From positions 1 to 60,432 of the forward strand of contig CAJUFR010000009.1 of the NCBI GenBank assembly GCA_910585525.1: a DNA stretch of 60,432 bases, written 5' to 3'. Under the pieces are notes generated by a model. The model was given only the letters and a program-made list of their open reading frames with translations. It made no database searches and was not told the origin of the DNA. Positions within the stretch are counted from its first letter, which is position 1. Each line of letters begins with the position of its first letter. Made by a program: the position numbers and the translations under genes. Source of the DNA: an uncultured Angelakisella sp. (lineage in GTDB: Bacteria > Bacillota > Clostridia > Oscillospirales > Ruminococcaceae). This document shows positions 21,931 through 30,866 of this stretch, piece by piece.

Positions 21931-23520
21931 TTACAGGTTGGCAAAGACATCCATCTGCTTTTGCAGTTCTCCCACGATCTCCTGGTTGGTGTCCATGCCG
22001 GCGGTGATACCGGCCATGTCGTCCACCAGGGTGTGGGTGCTGCCGGCGGCGCCGTTGATGCCGGAGACCGCGCTGTCGATGGCCTTGGAGATGCTGGTGA
22101 TGGAACTGGCGATCTCGTCCATGGCGGAACCCAGGTGGGTGGTTCGGTCGTTGAACGCCTCCATCGACCGGCCGATGTACCAGGAATCCTCCCGGTACTG
22201 GCACCCTGCCTGGACCGTCCGCTCCAGCTGGTCCAGAATGGCCTTGCTCAGGTAATCGGACAGTTCCCGGGCGCTGCCGGTCAGGTACTCCACCGCCCCG
22301 GTCACCGTCCCGCTCACCTCCTGGATGTGGCCGGCGGTCTCGGCGCAGGAATCGGCCAGCTTGCGGATCTCCTGGGCCACCACGGCGAAGCCCTTGCCCG
22401 CCTCCCCGGCCCGGGCGGCCTCGATGGAGGCGTTGACGGCGATGAGGTCGGTGGAGGCGGAGATGGAGAGGATATCCTTGGTGAGGATGTTGATCCGGTC
22501 CACCTGGCGGCTCTTCTCAATGGCCTCGTCCAGCACCGAGAGGATCTCGGTGGTCTTGGCCCGCACCGCCTGTTCCTCCGACTTGGCGGCCTGCTCCATC
22601 TCCTGGGCCCGGCCCCGCATCTCCACCGCGTAGGTGGTGATGGCGGAGCATTCCTCCGCGATGCTCCTGGCGTCCCCCTGGGTCCCGGCGGCGCTGGCCT
22701 GGATGGAGGCGGTGCTGCCGGCGATCTCCTCCAGCACGGCGGAAAGCCGTTCCGTCAGCCGGGAGAGCTCCCGGACGCTGCCGCTGGAGGTCCGGGTCCG
22801 CTGGCGGACCTCCCCTACCACGCCGCTGATGCGCTGGGAACTGCCCTGGAGGGTGCCCATAGCGTCCCGGATGGGGGCGATGACGTACCTTTGGATGATG
22901 CGGAAGGCCGCCATCACCAGCAGGATGCCGATGAGGAGGGCGGCGGCGCTGGTGATGAGGGCGGTGAGGTAGACGGCGGAAAGACGGTCCCGGGCCTCCT
23001 CCGCCTGGCTGCTCACCGAGGCGGAAAGGGTGTCCAGCCGCTTCTCCACCGCGCCGCTCCAGCTGGCCACGTCGCCGTTGGCGATGGCGTAGGCGTCCTG
23101 GGTCTTGCTGTCGGCGCTGGCGCAGACCAGATAGACCAGGGAATGCTTAAAGGAATCGTAGTCCTGGAGCAGGGAGCGGTAGGTCTCCATGTCCTCCGGG
23201 GCCACAAAGGACTGGTAGGCGGCCAGCTGCTCATCCAGCCCGGCCTCCTCCTCCTTGATCTCCCCCACCAGCCGTATCATGGTGGCGTGGTCCGCCGCCA
23301 CGATGTGGGACAGGGCCAGCCGGTGGACATCCATCATGGAGCGCCGCAGTTCCTCCAAACGGGCCTCGCTGACCATGTACCGGTCCACGATGGTCCCGGC
23401 GTTGGCGTGGACGTTGTTGATGCTGAACACCGCCAGCAGGTTGGAAAACAGCGTCACCAGCCCCAGCAGAAGGATGGGCAGGATCAAGCGCCGCTGTAAT
23501 GTCATTTTGCCTTTCATCAT
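21931..23520 (-). CDS. Methyl-accepting chemotaxis protein
   Basis: 529 residues behind GGGGAGGC. N-terminal membrane segment at about 12-34, a four-helix-bundle sensor domain to about 180 (RLEELRRSMMDVHRLALSHI), a second membrane segment at about 185-205, and a signalling domain with the hairpin tip ILSISASTDLIAVNASIEAA then RAGEAGKGFAVVAQEIRKLA. The tip deviates from the usual D-Q-T-N-L by reading STDLIAVN. It follows a solute-binding lipoprotein by 34 bases, so the lipoprotein probably presents the ligand. Confidence 0.88.
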   Translation of the reverse strand: MMKGKMTLQRRLILPILLLGLVTLFSNLLAVFSINNVHANAGTIVDRYMVSEARLEELRRSMMDVHRLALSHIVAADHATMIRLVGEIKEEEAGLDEQLAAYQSFVAPEDMETYRSLLQDYDSFKHSLVYLVCASADSKTQDAYAIANGDVASWSGAVEKRLDTLSASVSSQAEEARDRLSAVYLTALITSAAALLIGILLVMAAFRIIQRYVIAPIRDAMGTLQGSSQRISGVVGEVRQRTRTSSGSVRELSRLTERLSAVLEEIAGSTASIQASAAGTQGDARSIAEECSAITTYAVEMRGRAQEMEQAAKSEEQAVRAKTTEILSVLDEAIEKSRQVDRINILTKDILSISASTDLIAVNASIEAARAGEAGKGFAVVAQEIRKLADSCAETAGHIQEVSGTVTGAVEYLTGSARELSDYLSKAILDQLERTVQAGCQYREDSWYIGRSMEAFNDRTTHLGSAMDEIASSITSISKAIDSAVSGINGAAGSTHTLVDDMAGITAGMDTNQEIVGELQKQMDVFANL

Positions 23521-23554
23521 CTATGCCTCCCCCAATATGTGCCCGCCGGTACCG

Positions 23555-24793
23555 CTACCGCGCGGTGACTCCCTCCACCAGCCGGTCCAGCTGGGCCTGC
23601 AAGGGGGTCCCGCCGGGGTCCCCCGCCGCCATGTTGCCGGCGAAGGCCGCCACAGGGTCCCAGAACTTGCCCCCCACCCGCTGCAGCTGGGAAAACTCCG
23701 ACTGGGCAAGCAGGGCGGCGATGGCCGGGGAAGCCTGTACCTCCGGGGAGGCGGCGGCGGCGGCGTTGGCGGGGCCCTGTCCCCGCATCTGGAAGCGGAG
23801 CCGCTGGTTCTCCTCGCTGGTGATCCACTCCGCCAGCCGGGCGGCCCACTCCGGGTGGCTGGAGTAGGCGTTGACCCCGATGAGTTTGCAGCCGGAGAAG
23901 GAGGCCATCTGGACCTGCTGCCCCCGGCAGCTGTAGCTGGGGAGTTTGGCGGCGCCGTAATCCCGGCCCCAGACCTCCTCCACCGCCACGGCGTTCCAAA
24001 CCCCGCTGATACCCGCCACCACCGTACCGTCCCGGACACCGTCCATAAACTGGGTGTCGGTCATACTGGCAAAGGCGGGGCTGGCGGCGATGTTCAGCAT
24101 CGACTGGGCCACATCCACCCCCCGGATGGGGCCGTCGGTGCCGTTCCAGGTGCAGTAGTTGGTCAGGCCGTCGGGGTTGAGCCCCACCTCCAGGCCGGTG
24201 TTGCCAAAGAAGGCGTAGACATACCAGGCGGAGGACCAGTCCATCGCCACCAGCTTTTCGGCTTGGGCAGCCGCCTCCAGCATCCGCTCCAGGCTCTGGA
24301 TATCCTCCTGGGTAAAGTAAGCCTTATTATAATAGAGGAAATAGCCGTTGTCCGCCGTCAGGGGGTAGGCGTAAAGGGTGCCTTCCACGCTGGCGGCGTC
24401 CACCGCCGCCGAAAGGCTGGCCCCCCGGACCGTCGCCGGGTCACCGATGGGGTCCAGTCCCCCCGCCGCCGCCAAAGCGGCCACCTGGTCATCGGCAAAG
24501 GCGAAAACGTCGGCGCCCTTCTCCAGGTCCCCCAGCAGCACATCCTTGCAGTTGGATTCGCTCTGGGGCTTGTAGGTGAACTGGAAGTCGGCCTCCCCGG
24601 CGTACCGGGCCTGGAAGGAGGCGAAGATCTCCCGGAGCAGCGCCTCGTCCTCCTCGGCCCCCCAGACAGTGAGGGCCACCGTCTCCCTTTTGGTGGCGCT
24701 TTCCGGCTCCGGCGCAGGCTGTTTTCCGCCGCAGGCGGACAGCAGCACCAGCAGGACCAGGGACAGCGCAAACAGCAATCTTCTCTTTTTCAT
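23555..24793 (-). CDS. Extracellular solute-binding lipoprotein, MalE-like
   Basis: 412 residues from ATG 24793 (AGGG 9 bases upstream). A lipoprotein signal with lipobox LLSACGG is followed by an ABC carbohydrate/spermidine-type binding fold: VALTVWGAEEDEALLREIFA, KGADVFAFADDQVAALAAAG, YAYPLTADNGYFLYYNK and WAARLAEWITSEENQRLRFQ. No permease or ATPase gene is nearby. Co-operonic with a chemoreceptor, so a role in chemosensing of a sugar-like ligand is more likely than uptake. Ligand not deducible. Confidence 0.82.
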   Translation of the reverse strand: MKKRRLLFALSLVLLVLLSACGGKQPAPEPESATKRETVALTVWGAEEDEALLREIFASFQARYAGEADFQFTYKPQSESNCKDVLLGDLEKGADVFAFADDQVAALAAAGGLDPIGDPATVRGASLSAAVDAASVEGTLYAYPLTADNGYFLYYNKAYFTQEDIQSLERMLEAAAQAEKLVAMDWSSAWYVYAFFGNTGLEVGLNPDGLTNYCTWNGTDGPIRGVDVAQSMLNIAASPAFASMTDTQFMDGVRDGTVVAGISGVWNAVAVEEVWGRDYGAAKLPSYSCRGQQVQMASFSGCKLIGVNAYSSHPEWAARLAEWITSEENQRLRFQMRGQGPANAAAAASPEVQASPAIAALLAQSEFSQLQRVGGKFWDPVAAFAGNMAAGDPGGTPLQAQLDRLVEGVTAR

Positions 24794-24880
24794 TGTGTTC
24801 ATCCCTTCAAGTGTGTCTCTGGGATATTATAGCAGGTTTTACCGAATCTTTCAATCGGGGGGAGGGGTAGGGGGAACAGA

Positions 24881-24903
24881 AAAAAGCCCCCCGAAGGGGG
24901 GCT
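24881..24903 (-). terminator. Terminator after udp
   Basis: AGCCCCCC and GGGGGGCT flank GAA; the minus strand ends in TTTTTT. It lies 15 bases past the udp stop. Confidence 0.85.
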
Positions 24904-24917
24904 GATGACAGGGCTCC

Positions 24918-25673
24918 TCAGCCCTTGTCCTGCCGGATGAGGCTGCGCACCGCCTCCACCGCCGCACGGACCGCCATGGTGGTGTCGTGGCACTCGGGGT
25001 TGGAAAGCCCCTGGCGCTTGCGCTCCTGGTTCCAGCAGACATTCAGGACGCACCCCGCCCGGGCCCCCAGCACCGCCGAGACGATGAACAGGGCGGAACT
25101 CTCCATCTCGGAGGCCAGGCACCCGGCCATGATCCAAGAACGCCACTTGCTCATCAGTTCCTCCCCCATGGGCATCCGCTCCGGGCTGTGCTGGCCGTAG
25201 AAGGAGTCTTTGCACTGGACCACCCCGCAGTGGGTGGTCACCCCCAGAGCCTTTCCGGCGGCCACCAGGGCGTTGGTCACCTCGATGTTGGAGACAGCGG
25301 GGAACTCAAGGGGGACATACTCCTTGCTGGTGCCCTCCATGCGGATGGCGGCGTTGGCCACCACCAGGTCGCCCCCCATCACCGGGGTGGCCATCCCCCC
25401 GCAGGTGCCGATGCGGACCAGGGTCCGCACCCCGGTCTGGTACAGTTCCTCCACCCCGATGGCGGTGGAGGGTCCCCCCATGCCGGTGGACATCACCAGC
25501 ACCGGTTCCCCCTCCAGCTTGCCCAGCCAGGTGGTGTACTCCCGGTTCTGGCAGTAGAAACGAGGCTCCTCCAGGTAGGCGGCGATCTTCTCCACCCGCC
25601 CCGGGTCCCCGGGAAGGATGGCGTACTTCGCCCCGTGGCTGTCATCGAATCCAACATGATACATCTTTTCCAT
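24918..25673 (-). CDS. udp: Uridine phosphorylase
   Basis: 251 residues behind AAGGAGG. Clear match to the NP-I hexameric phosphorylases: AILPGDPGRVEKIAAYLEEP, the phosphate-site VMSTGMGGPSTAIGVEELYQ, RIGTCGGM, and ASEMESSALF with the ribose-binding Glu. It splits uridine and phosphate into uracil and ribose 1-phosphate. The E. coli Udp pattern (LEFPAV.....TALV, TTH-GV) is shared, which favours uridine over purine nucleosides. It is 13 bases downstream of the pncB stop, so likely one salvage operon. Confidence 0.88.
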   Translation of the reverse strand: MEKMYHVGFDDSHGAKYAILPGDPGRVEKIAAYLEEPRFYCQNREYTTWLGKLEGEPVLVMSTGMGGPSTAIGVEELYQTGVRTLVRIGTCGGMATPVMGGDLVVANAAIRMEGTSKEYVPLEFPAVSNIEVTNALVAAGKALGVTTHCGVVQCKDSFYGQHSPERMPMGEELMSKWRSWIMAGCLASEMESSALFIVSAVLGARAGCVLNVCWNQERKRQGLSNPECHDTTMAVRAAVEAVRSLIRQDKG

Positions 25674-25686
25674 CGTCGCTTCCTCC

Positions 25687-27171
25687 TTATTTCCCGGCCT
25701 TGTTCCCGGCCTTGTTCCCGGCCTTTTCCAGCATCGCCCGCTTCAGGTCCCACAGCCTTTGGGACAGGTCCACATAGTACCGGTGGGGGTACTCGAAGCG
25801 GAGGCTCTCATCCCACAGGGTATCCAGCTGGGCGGCGCAGTAGTCCCGCACCTCGGCGAGGCCGGGGCACTGGTAGCAGAGGCGCCCCTGGTCAAATACC
25901 TGGACCAGCAGTTCCCGGGCGGTGTAGTCGTACACCGTTTTGCGCTTCCAGATGGCGTTGGGGTCAAAGATGGTGATGTCCTGGCTGTCGTCCACCGGGG
26001 CCTCCTCCCGCAGGTCGATGTAATCGGCCAGGGCCTTGCCGTTCTCCCGGCTGTAGAGCCGCCACACCCGCTTGAAGCCGGGGGTGGTGATCTTCTCCAC
26101 CGTCTCGCTGATCTTGATCTTGGGCTCCCAGCCGCCGTCGGGCCGCTGCACCGCCGCCAGCTTGTACACCCCGCCGAACACCGGCTCCGACTTGCTGGTG
26201 ATCAGGTTCTCCCCCACCCCGAAGGTGTCCAGCTTGGCCCCCTGGAGCAGCAGGTCCCGGATGATGTACTCGTCCAGGGAGTTGCTGGCCATGATCTTCA
26301 CGTCCTGGTACCCGGCGGCATCCAGCAGCTTCCGGGCCTTTTTGGAGAGATAGGCCAGGTCCCCGCTGTCGATGCGCACCCCCTTGGGCCGGAAGCCCCT
26401 GGGCACCACCACTTCATCAAAGACCCGGATGGCGTTGGGGATGCCGGAACGGAGGGTGTCGTAGGTGTCGATGAGGAGGGTGCAGTTGTCCGGGTAGGTC
26501 TCGGCGTAGGCCCGGAAGGCGTCGTACTCGGTGGGGAACACCTGGACCCAGCTGTGGGCCATCGTCCCCAGGGCGGGGATGCCGAACTCCCGGTCGGCGA
26601 TGGTGTTGGCCGTCCCGGCGCAGCCGGCGATGTAGGCGGCCCGTGCCCCCAGGATGGCGGCGTCGTACCCCTGGGCCCGGCGGGAGCCGAACTCCACCAC
26701 CGCCCGATCCCCCGCCGCCCGGACGATGCGGCTGGCCTTGGTGGCCACCAGCGTCTCAAAGTTGATGGTGGCCAGCAGCATCGTTTCTACCAGCTGGGCC
26801 TGGAGGAGGGGCCCCCGCACCATCAGCACCGGCTCGTTGGGGAAGATGGGGGTACCCTCCGGCACCCCCCACACATCGCAGGTGAAGCGGAAGTCTCGGA
26901 GGTACCGGAGGAACTTTTCCCCAAAACAGCCTCTGCCCCGGAAGTAGTCCAGGTCCTCCTGGGTGAACCGCAGGTTTTGCAGGTACTGCACCACCTGTTC
27001 CAGCCCGGCGCAGATGGCGAAGCCCCCGGCGTCGGGGATGCGGCGGAAGAACAGGTCAAAGACCACGTCGCAGTCCCCCGCCCCGCTTTCCAGATAGCCG
27101 TTTGCCATTGTAAATTCGTAGAAATCCGCCAGCATGGTCAGGTTGCGCTCCTGATAGAGCCCCTTTTCCAT
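25687..27171 (-). CDS. pncB: Nicotinate phosphoribosyltransferase
   Basis: 494 residues, as expected for the long Firmicutes form. Motifs: LTMLADFYEFTMANGYLESG, VVEFGSRRAQGYDAAILGAR, GTMAHSWVQVFPTEYDAFRA and VRIDSGDLAYLSKKARKLLD. Converts nicotinate and PRPP to nicotinate mononucleotide in NAD salvage. The C-terminus ends in KAGNKAGNKAGK, made by a short DNA tandem repeat at 25688-25723. Starts behind GGGGAGCGAGG. Upstream partner is a small membrane protein. Confidence 0.92.
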   Translation of the reverse strand: MEKGLYQERNLTMLADFYEFTMANGYLESGAGDCDVVFDLFFRRIPDAGGFAICAGLEQVVQYLQNLRFTQEDLDYFRGRGCFGEKFLRYLRDFRFTCDVWGVPEGTPIFPNEPVLMVRGPLLQAQLVETMLLATINFETLVATKASRIVRAAGDRAVVEFGSRRAQGYDAAILGARAAYIAGCAGTANTIADREFGIPALGTMAHSWVQVFPTEYDAFRAYAETYPDNCTLLIDTYDTLRSGIPNAIRVFDEVVVPRGFRPKGVRIDSGDLAYLSKKARKLLDAAGYQDVKIMASNSLDEYIIRDLLLQGAKLDTFGVGENLITSKSEPVFGGVYKLAAVQRPDGGWEPKIKISETVEKITTPGFKRVWRLYSRENGKALADYIDLREEAPVDDSQDITIFDPNAIWKRKTVYDYTARELLVQVFDQGRLCYQCPGLAEVRDYCAAQLDTLWDESLRFEYPHRYYVDLSQRLWDLKRAMLEKAGNKAGNKAGK

Positions 27172-27187
27172 AGATGCCTCGCTCCCC

Positions 27188-27691
27188 TTAGAATAGTTTG
27201 TTTTTTACCACCACGGTGATGTTTTCGTAGAAGTTCTCGGTGTTGTCCCCGGTGTCCGGGTCCAGCACCAGGACCCGGGCCTGGACGTCGTAGCTGCCCT
27301 CCGGTATCTCCTGGGTCAGCTTGTCGCTGATGAGGTGCTCCCCGGGCTGCAACACTGGCGAGAGGTAGATCACCCCGTAGTCGTCCAGGGTGTATTCCAC
27401 CTGCATGTCGAAGGTGTTGCCGGGGGTGTTCTCCAGCAGGACGCTGGCGGCGGCAGTGGGCCGGGGGAACTCCACCTCCCGGCATATCTGGTAGAAGAAG
27501 TACCGCCCGTCGTTGTTCACCGGGGTGTCCTCAAAGCCGGGGAGCCGCCCCTGGGCCACCTGGGGCTCCCAAGGACCGGTGTCCCCTTCCCCCTCCCCGG
27601 GGGTGAGGTAGGCCAGCAGGGCGGCCAGCAGCACCGCCAGCAGCACCACCAGCAGCGAGACCAGGGTCAATTTTGCGCCGCTTTTATTCAA
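27188..27691 (-). CDS. Single-pass membrane protein of unknown function
   Basis: 167 residues, TTG start at 27691 with AGGAGG 11 bases upstream. Transmembrane anchor at about 8-28 (LVSLLVVLLAVLLAALLAYL), then an extracellular beta-rich domain (FFYQICREVEFPRPTAAASV, FDMQVEYTLDDYGVIYLSPV, VQARVLVLDPDTGDNTENFY). The layout resembles small surface proteins that precede or follow WxL/class B sortase genes, but no sorting signal is visible. Unknown role. Confidence 0.65.
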   Translation of the reverse strand: MNKSGAKLTLVSLLVVLLAVLLAALLAYLTPGEGEGDTGPWEPQVAQGRLPGFEDTPVNNDGRYFFYQICREVEFPRPTAAASVLLENTPGNTFDMQVEYTLDDYGVIYLSPVLQPGEHLISDKLTQEIPEGSYDVQARVLVLDPDTGDNTENFYENITVVVKNKLF

Positions 27692-27777
27692 GATGAAACG
27701 ACCTCCTAGGTTTTGCTTTTTTGTCTGTGACCGGTATCAAGTTGATTATACACGAAAACCCGCCGGGTTACAACAGC

Positions 27778-27806
27778 AAAAAATCCCGGCCGCCGGGGGC
27801 CGGGAC
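27778..27806 (-). terminator. Terminator after the FIST-chemoreceptor operon
   Basis: Minus strand TCCCGGCC and GGCCGGGA around CCCGGC, followed by TTTTTT. Confidence 0.85.
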
Positions 27807-27837
27807 AAGGCGTTAGACGATCGTGGGATACAGGTCC

Positions 27838-28776
27838 TTATTCCTTTACGATAGGCGGTATCTGGGAAAGCATGTGGTCCACGTCCTCGAACATGGCGCT
27901 CTTGGTGGTGCCCAGCTTGCTGACGCGCTCGATGTGGCCCACCACCTCCTGGTACCGGTCCTTGATCTTGTCAAAAAAGCCGCAGACACTGTTCAGGGCG
28001 ATCTTGGAGGTATCCAGCACCTGGGTGATCTCCGCCTGGACGTTGGCGGCGCCATCGGCGGCGTGGATGATCTGGTGGAACATCTCGGAGGTCTCCTGGA
28101 CCTTCTGGACGCTCTCCCCCAGGGCCTGGCGGGAACTGCCGATGCTGTCGCTGAGGCGGTCGGTGCCGTGCTCCACCGCCTTGACGCTGGACTCCACCTC
28201 GGCGATGAGTTCCTTGATCTCATCGGCCAGCTTCTTCACCTCGGTGGCCACCACCGCGAAGCCCTTGCCCTGCTCCCCGGCCCGGGCAGCCTCGATGGAG
28301 GCGTTGATGGCCAGGATGTTGGTCTGGTCGGCGATGGAGATGATCTTGCCCATGCACTGTTTGATCTTGCCGATGTCCCCCTGGAGCCCGGCGAAGGTGG
28401 TGTCCATCTCGCCAAAGTGGGTCTCCACCTGCTGGGAGACGTTCTTCAGTTCCTCCACCTCCCCCTGGGCCTGGAGCACCGACTGGGAGATCTCGGTCTT
28501 GACGCCGGTGAAGGCATCGGAGACCTGGCTGATGCTGGCGAAGTGGTCCTCGAAGTCCTCCAGCTTTGTCTGGAACACCACCGCTTCACTGAGCACCCCG
28601 TCAAAGGAACTGCTCACCAGGCTCAGTTCCCACAGGGTGTCCACCTCCTTCTTCACCAACTCCTTCTGGTAGTACCGCAGGCTGTTGGTGATGTGCAGGA
28701 TGGGGGACAGGTCCTTTTGACCCCCGGCCTGGGCCGGCGCGGCCTTTTTGCCGGGGTCCTTCTTAAAAAAGCTCAT
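27838..28776 (-). CDS. Soluble methyl-accepting chemotaxis protein
   Basis: 312 residues from ATG 28776 (GGAGGAAGGGAT upstream). No membrane segment: a basic N-tail (MSFFKKDPGKKA), a helical sensor part and a signalling domain with the canonical tip IISIADQTNILAINASIEAA then RAGEQGKGFAVVATEVKKLA. It is a cytoplasmic receptor. Its start is 14 bases from the stop of the FIST gene, so the FIST protein is the likely input partner. Confidence 0.85.
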   Translation of the reverse strand: MSFFKKDPGKKAAPAQAGGQKDLSPILHITNSLRYYQKELVKKEVDTLWELSLVSSSFDGVLSEAVVFQTKLEDFEDHFASISQVSDAFTGVKTEISQSVLQAQGEVEELKNVSQQVETHFGEMDTTFAGLQGDIGKIKQCMGKIISIADQTNILAINASIEAARAGEQGKGFAVVATEVKKLADEIKELIAEVESSVKAVEHGTDRLSDSIGSSRQALGESVQKVQETSEMFHQIIHAADGAANVQAEITQVLDTSKIALNSVCGFFDKIKDRYQEVVGHIERVSKLGTTKSAMFEDVDHMLSQIPPIVKE

Positions 28777-28789
28777 ATCCCTTCCTCCT

Positions 28790-29842
28790 TTACTCAAACA
28801 CCACGCAGGACATGGACTGGTTGACGAACTGGTTGTTGTAGTGCTCCCCATAGCCCACGAAGCCCACGTGGTTGCCCAGGTGGCTCATCTCGGCCAGGTA
28901 TTCCTGCATATACCGCTGCTCGGTGAACAGCTTGTAGCGGAACAGGCAGTTCACCGAAAAGACGGCGGAAAGCCGGGGGAAGTCGTGCTGGATGGTGTGG
29001 ATGGTCTCCTTCACGATGGCCCGGAAGTCCCCCAGTTCCAGCAGGTTCAGCACGTCGGAATCGTTTACCTGGCGGAAGCAGGCCAGGGCGTTGCCGTCCA
29101 CCTCCTTGATGGAGATGATGCAGGTGTCGTCCCCGTTCACCTTGCCGAAGGGGTTTTTAAAGGTCTGGGTCAGGATCTGCTGCTCGGTGACGTGGAGGAT
29201 GCGCTGGTACACCTGCTTGGCGGGCTGGCCGTTGAGGGCGCCGATGATGTACTTGGCCTTGTCAGTGCCGGAGGCGATGAACCGGTAGTCCCCCATCTGG
29301 TGGTAGATGTTCTCCTTGTAGGTGCGGACCCGGCCGCCCCGGTTTTTGATGAGGACATAGGCCACCGCGTCCTGGTAGATACGGCCGTTGACCGACACCC
29401 GGCCCTCCCCGCCGGTGCCCCCCATCAGCGAGACCCCCAGCGGCCGCAGCACGCTGTAGATGGTGGTGAGGGCGCAGGCGTCGTTGCCGGTACAGAAGTC
29501 GATGCAGACGGTGTCCTCCCGGGAGGCCCCCACCTTCCTGACGTCCTCCTGGAGACGGTGTATGTACTTCACCGGCATGGTGGAGACCTCCTCCAGGACG
29601 TTGGCGGTGGCGCTGACCCCTTCAAAGGCCACTACCCCCACCCCTTTTTCCACCACCCGCACATCATAGCACATCCCCATACACCCGATGCTGGGGACAC
29701 CGGGGAAGAGTTTTTCCAACTCCTGGACATGGAGATCGAACTGGTCGGGATTGGACAACAGAAGGAGCAGCTGGGGATTGGTGACGCCCCGGACCGCTTC
29801 CTTCAAGTTCCCGTTCTGGCTGGAGCCGTAGATCTGTTTCAT
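28790..29842 (-). CDS. FIST-domain sensor protein
   Basis: 350 residues, no signal or membrane segment. N-terminal FIST half (LLLLLSNPDQFDLHVQELEK, PSIGCMGMCYD, VSLMGGTGGEGRVSVNGRIY) and FIST_C half (LGDFRAIVKETIHTIQHDFP, AVFSVNCLFRYKLFTEQRYM). FIST proteins are intracellular sensory modules thought to bind small ligands such as amino acids. Paired with the soluble chemoreceptor at 27838, it suggests cytoplasmic metabolite sensing feeding chemotaxis. A GAAACGTTTC palindrome lies 77 bases upstream. Confidence 0.8.
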   Translation of the reverse strand: MKQIYGSSQNGNLKEAVRGVTNPQLLLLLSNPDQFDLHVQELEKLFPGVPSIGCMGMCYDVRVVEKGVGVVAFEGVSATANVLEEVSTMPVKYIHRLQEDVRKVGASREDTVCIDFCTGNDACALTTIYSVLRPLGVSLMGGTGGEGRVSVNGRIYQDAVAYVLIKNRGGRVRTYKENIYHQMGDYRFIASGTDKAKYIIGALNGQPAKQVYQRILHVTEQQILTQTFKNPFGKVNGDDTCIISIKEVDGNALACFRQVNDSDVLNLLELGDFRAIVKETIHTIQHDFPRLSAVFSVNCLFRYKLFTEQRYMQEYLAEMSHLGNHVGFVGYGEHYNNQFVNQSMSCVVFE

Positions 29843-29918
29843 CGTGTTGTACCCTCTCCTTCGGCTATGGTCAAGGTAAAAATGCTCCCGTCGAAAAATA
29901 CCGCCATATATTTTATCA

Positions 29919-29928
29919 GAAACGTTTC
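29919..29928. promoter_or_regulatory. GAAACGTTTC palindrome upstream of the FIST gene
   Basis: Perfect 10-base palindrome inside TTGGAAACGTTTCTGA, close to but not matching a CcpA cre site. On the minus strand it lies just before TAAAAT, a possible -10 box. Could be a LacI-family operator. Confidence 0.35.
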
Positions 29929-29973
29929 CAAAAATCTACTGCAAAATTTGAGAGACAGCCCCAAAAATTGTGG

Positions 29974-30699
29974 CTAGCCGCGGGTCTCCCGCTTTTCGGC
30001 GGCGATCATGTCGTGGACCCGCTGGCCGATGGCCTTGGATTCCTCCCGGCTCATCCCCTGGGTGGGGATGGCGGGCAGCACCTTCACCCGGACACGGGCG
30101 GGGTGGATCCACATGTCGTTGGCCTCCATGGCCCGGTAGGTGCCGTCGATGACCACCGGGACCACCGGCACCCCCGCCTTGAGGGCGGCCCGGAAGCCGC
30201 CGTTTTTGAACTCCCCCATGGCGTCCCCACGGCTGCGGGTGCCCTCCGGGAAGATGACAAAGGACCGGCCCCGCCCCGTGATCTCCCGGGCGGCGTCCCC
30301 CAGGGCGGCCACCGACTGGCGGGCGTTGTCCCGGTCGATAAAGACACAGCCCAGCTGCTCCATCCAGGTGCGGATAAGGGGGATCTTCTTCACCTCCTGC
30401 TTGGAGACCAGGGGGTGGGGCTTATCCAGCCAGGCCAGCAGCACCGGGATATCAAAATAACTCTGGTGGTTGGGGACGAACACCGACGGCCCCGCCGGGA
30501 TGTTCTCCAGCCCGGTGATCTCCACCGTCACCCCCGCCAGCCGCAGCAGGGACCGGGCCCACTTCTGGACCATCCCCTCCACCATGGCGTCCCGGGCGTC
30601 CAACTCCCCCGCCGCGGCCAGCCGCTGGGCCTTTTTCATCTTGGGCAGGGCCAGCAGCAGGTACCCCCAAAAGTAGATGAACCAGATGATCGTGCGCAA
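29974..30699 (-). CDS. plsC: 1-acyl-sn-glycerol-3-phosphate acyltransferase
   Basis: 241 residues. The HX4D motif appears as NHQSYFD, with FPEGTRSRG and VPVVPVVIDGTYRA following, diagnostic of PlsC. One N-terminal membrane helix (IIWFIYFWGYLLLAL). It transfers an acyl chain to lysophosphatidate in phospholipid synthesis. TTG 30699 is preferred because AGGAG lies 9 bases upstream; ATG 30723 has no ribosome site. Single gene, divergent from the CmpB-like gene. Confidence 0.88.
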   Translation of the reverse strand: MRTIIWFIYFWGYLLLALPKMKKAQRLAAAGELDARDAMVEGMVQKWARSLLRLAGVTVEITGLENIPAGPSVFVPNHQSYFDIPVLLAWLDKPHPLVSKQEVKKIPLIRTWMEQLGCVFIDRDNARQSVAALGDAAREITGRGRSFVIFPEGTRSRGDAMGEFKNGGFRAALKAGVPVVPVVIDGTYRAMEANDMWIHPARVRVKVLPAIPTQGMSREESKAIGQRVHDMIAAEKRETRG

Positions 30700-30866
30700 A
30701 ACTCCCCTCTCCTCTCTCAACAATATGTTCCTAATTATACACCCTCCCGCCCCGCTTTGCCAGCCCCGGCGGGGAAAAACCGGAGACCGGTCGAAAACCG
30801 GTTTACTTTTTCCCGCCGTTGGTGTATCATATAGTTTATCATTTTGTAAGAAAGGGGAAGCGGCGG

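Noticed and set aside
21682..23499. Plus-strand frame of 605 codons over the chemoreceptor
   Set aside because: Antisense of the receptor coiled coil; no domain in the translation.
25759..27219. Plus-strand frame of 486 codons over pncB
   Set aside because: Antisense shadow; pncB motifs are unambiguous.
29919..29928. CcpA cre site
   Set aside because: The last part of the cre consensus is missing; kept only as a generic palindrome.
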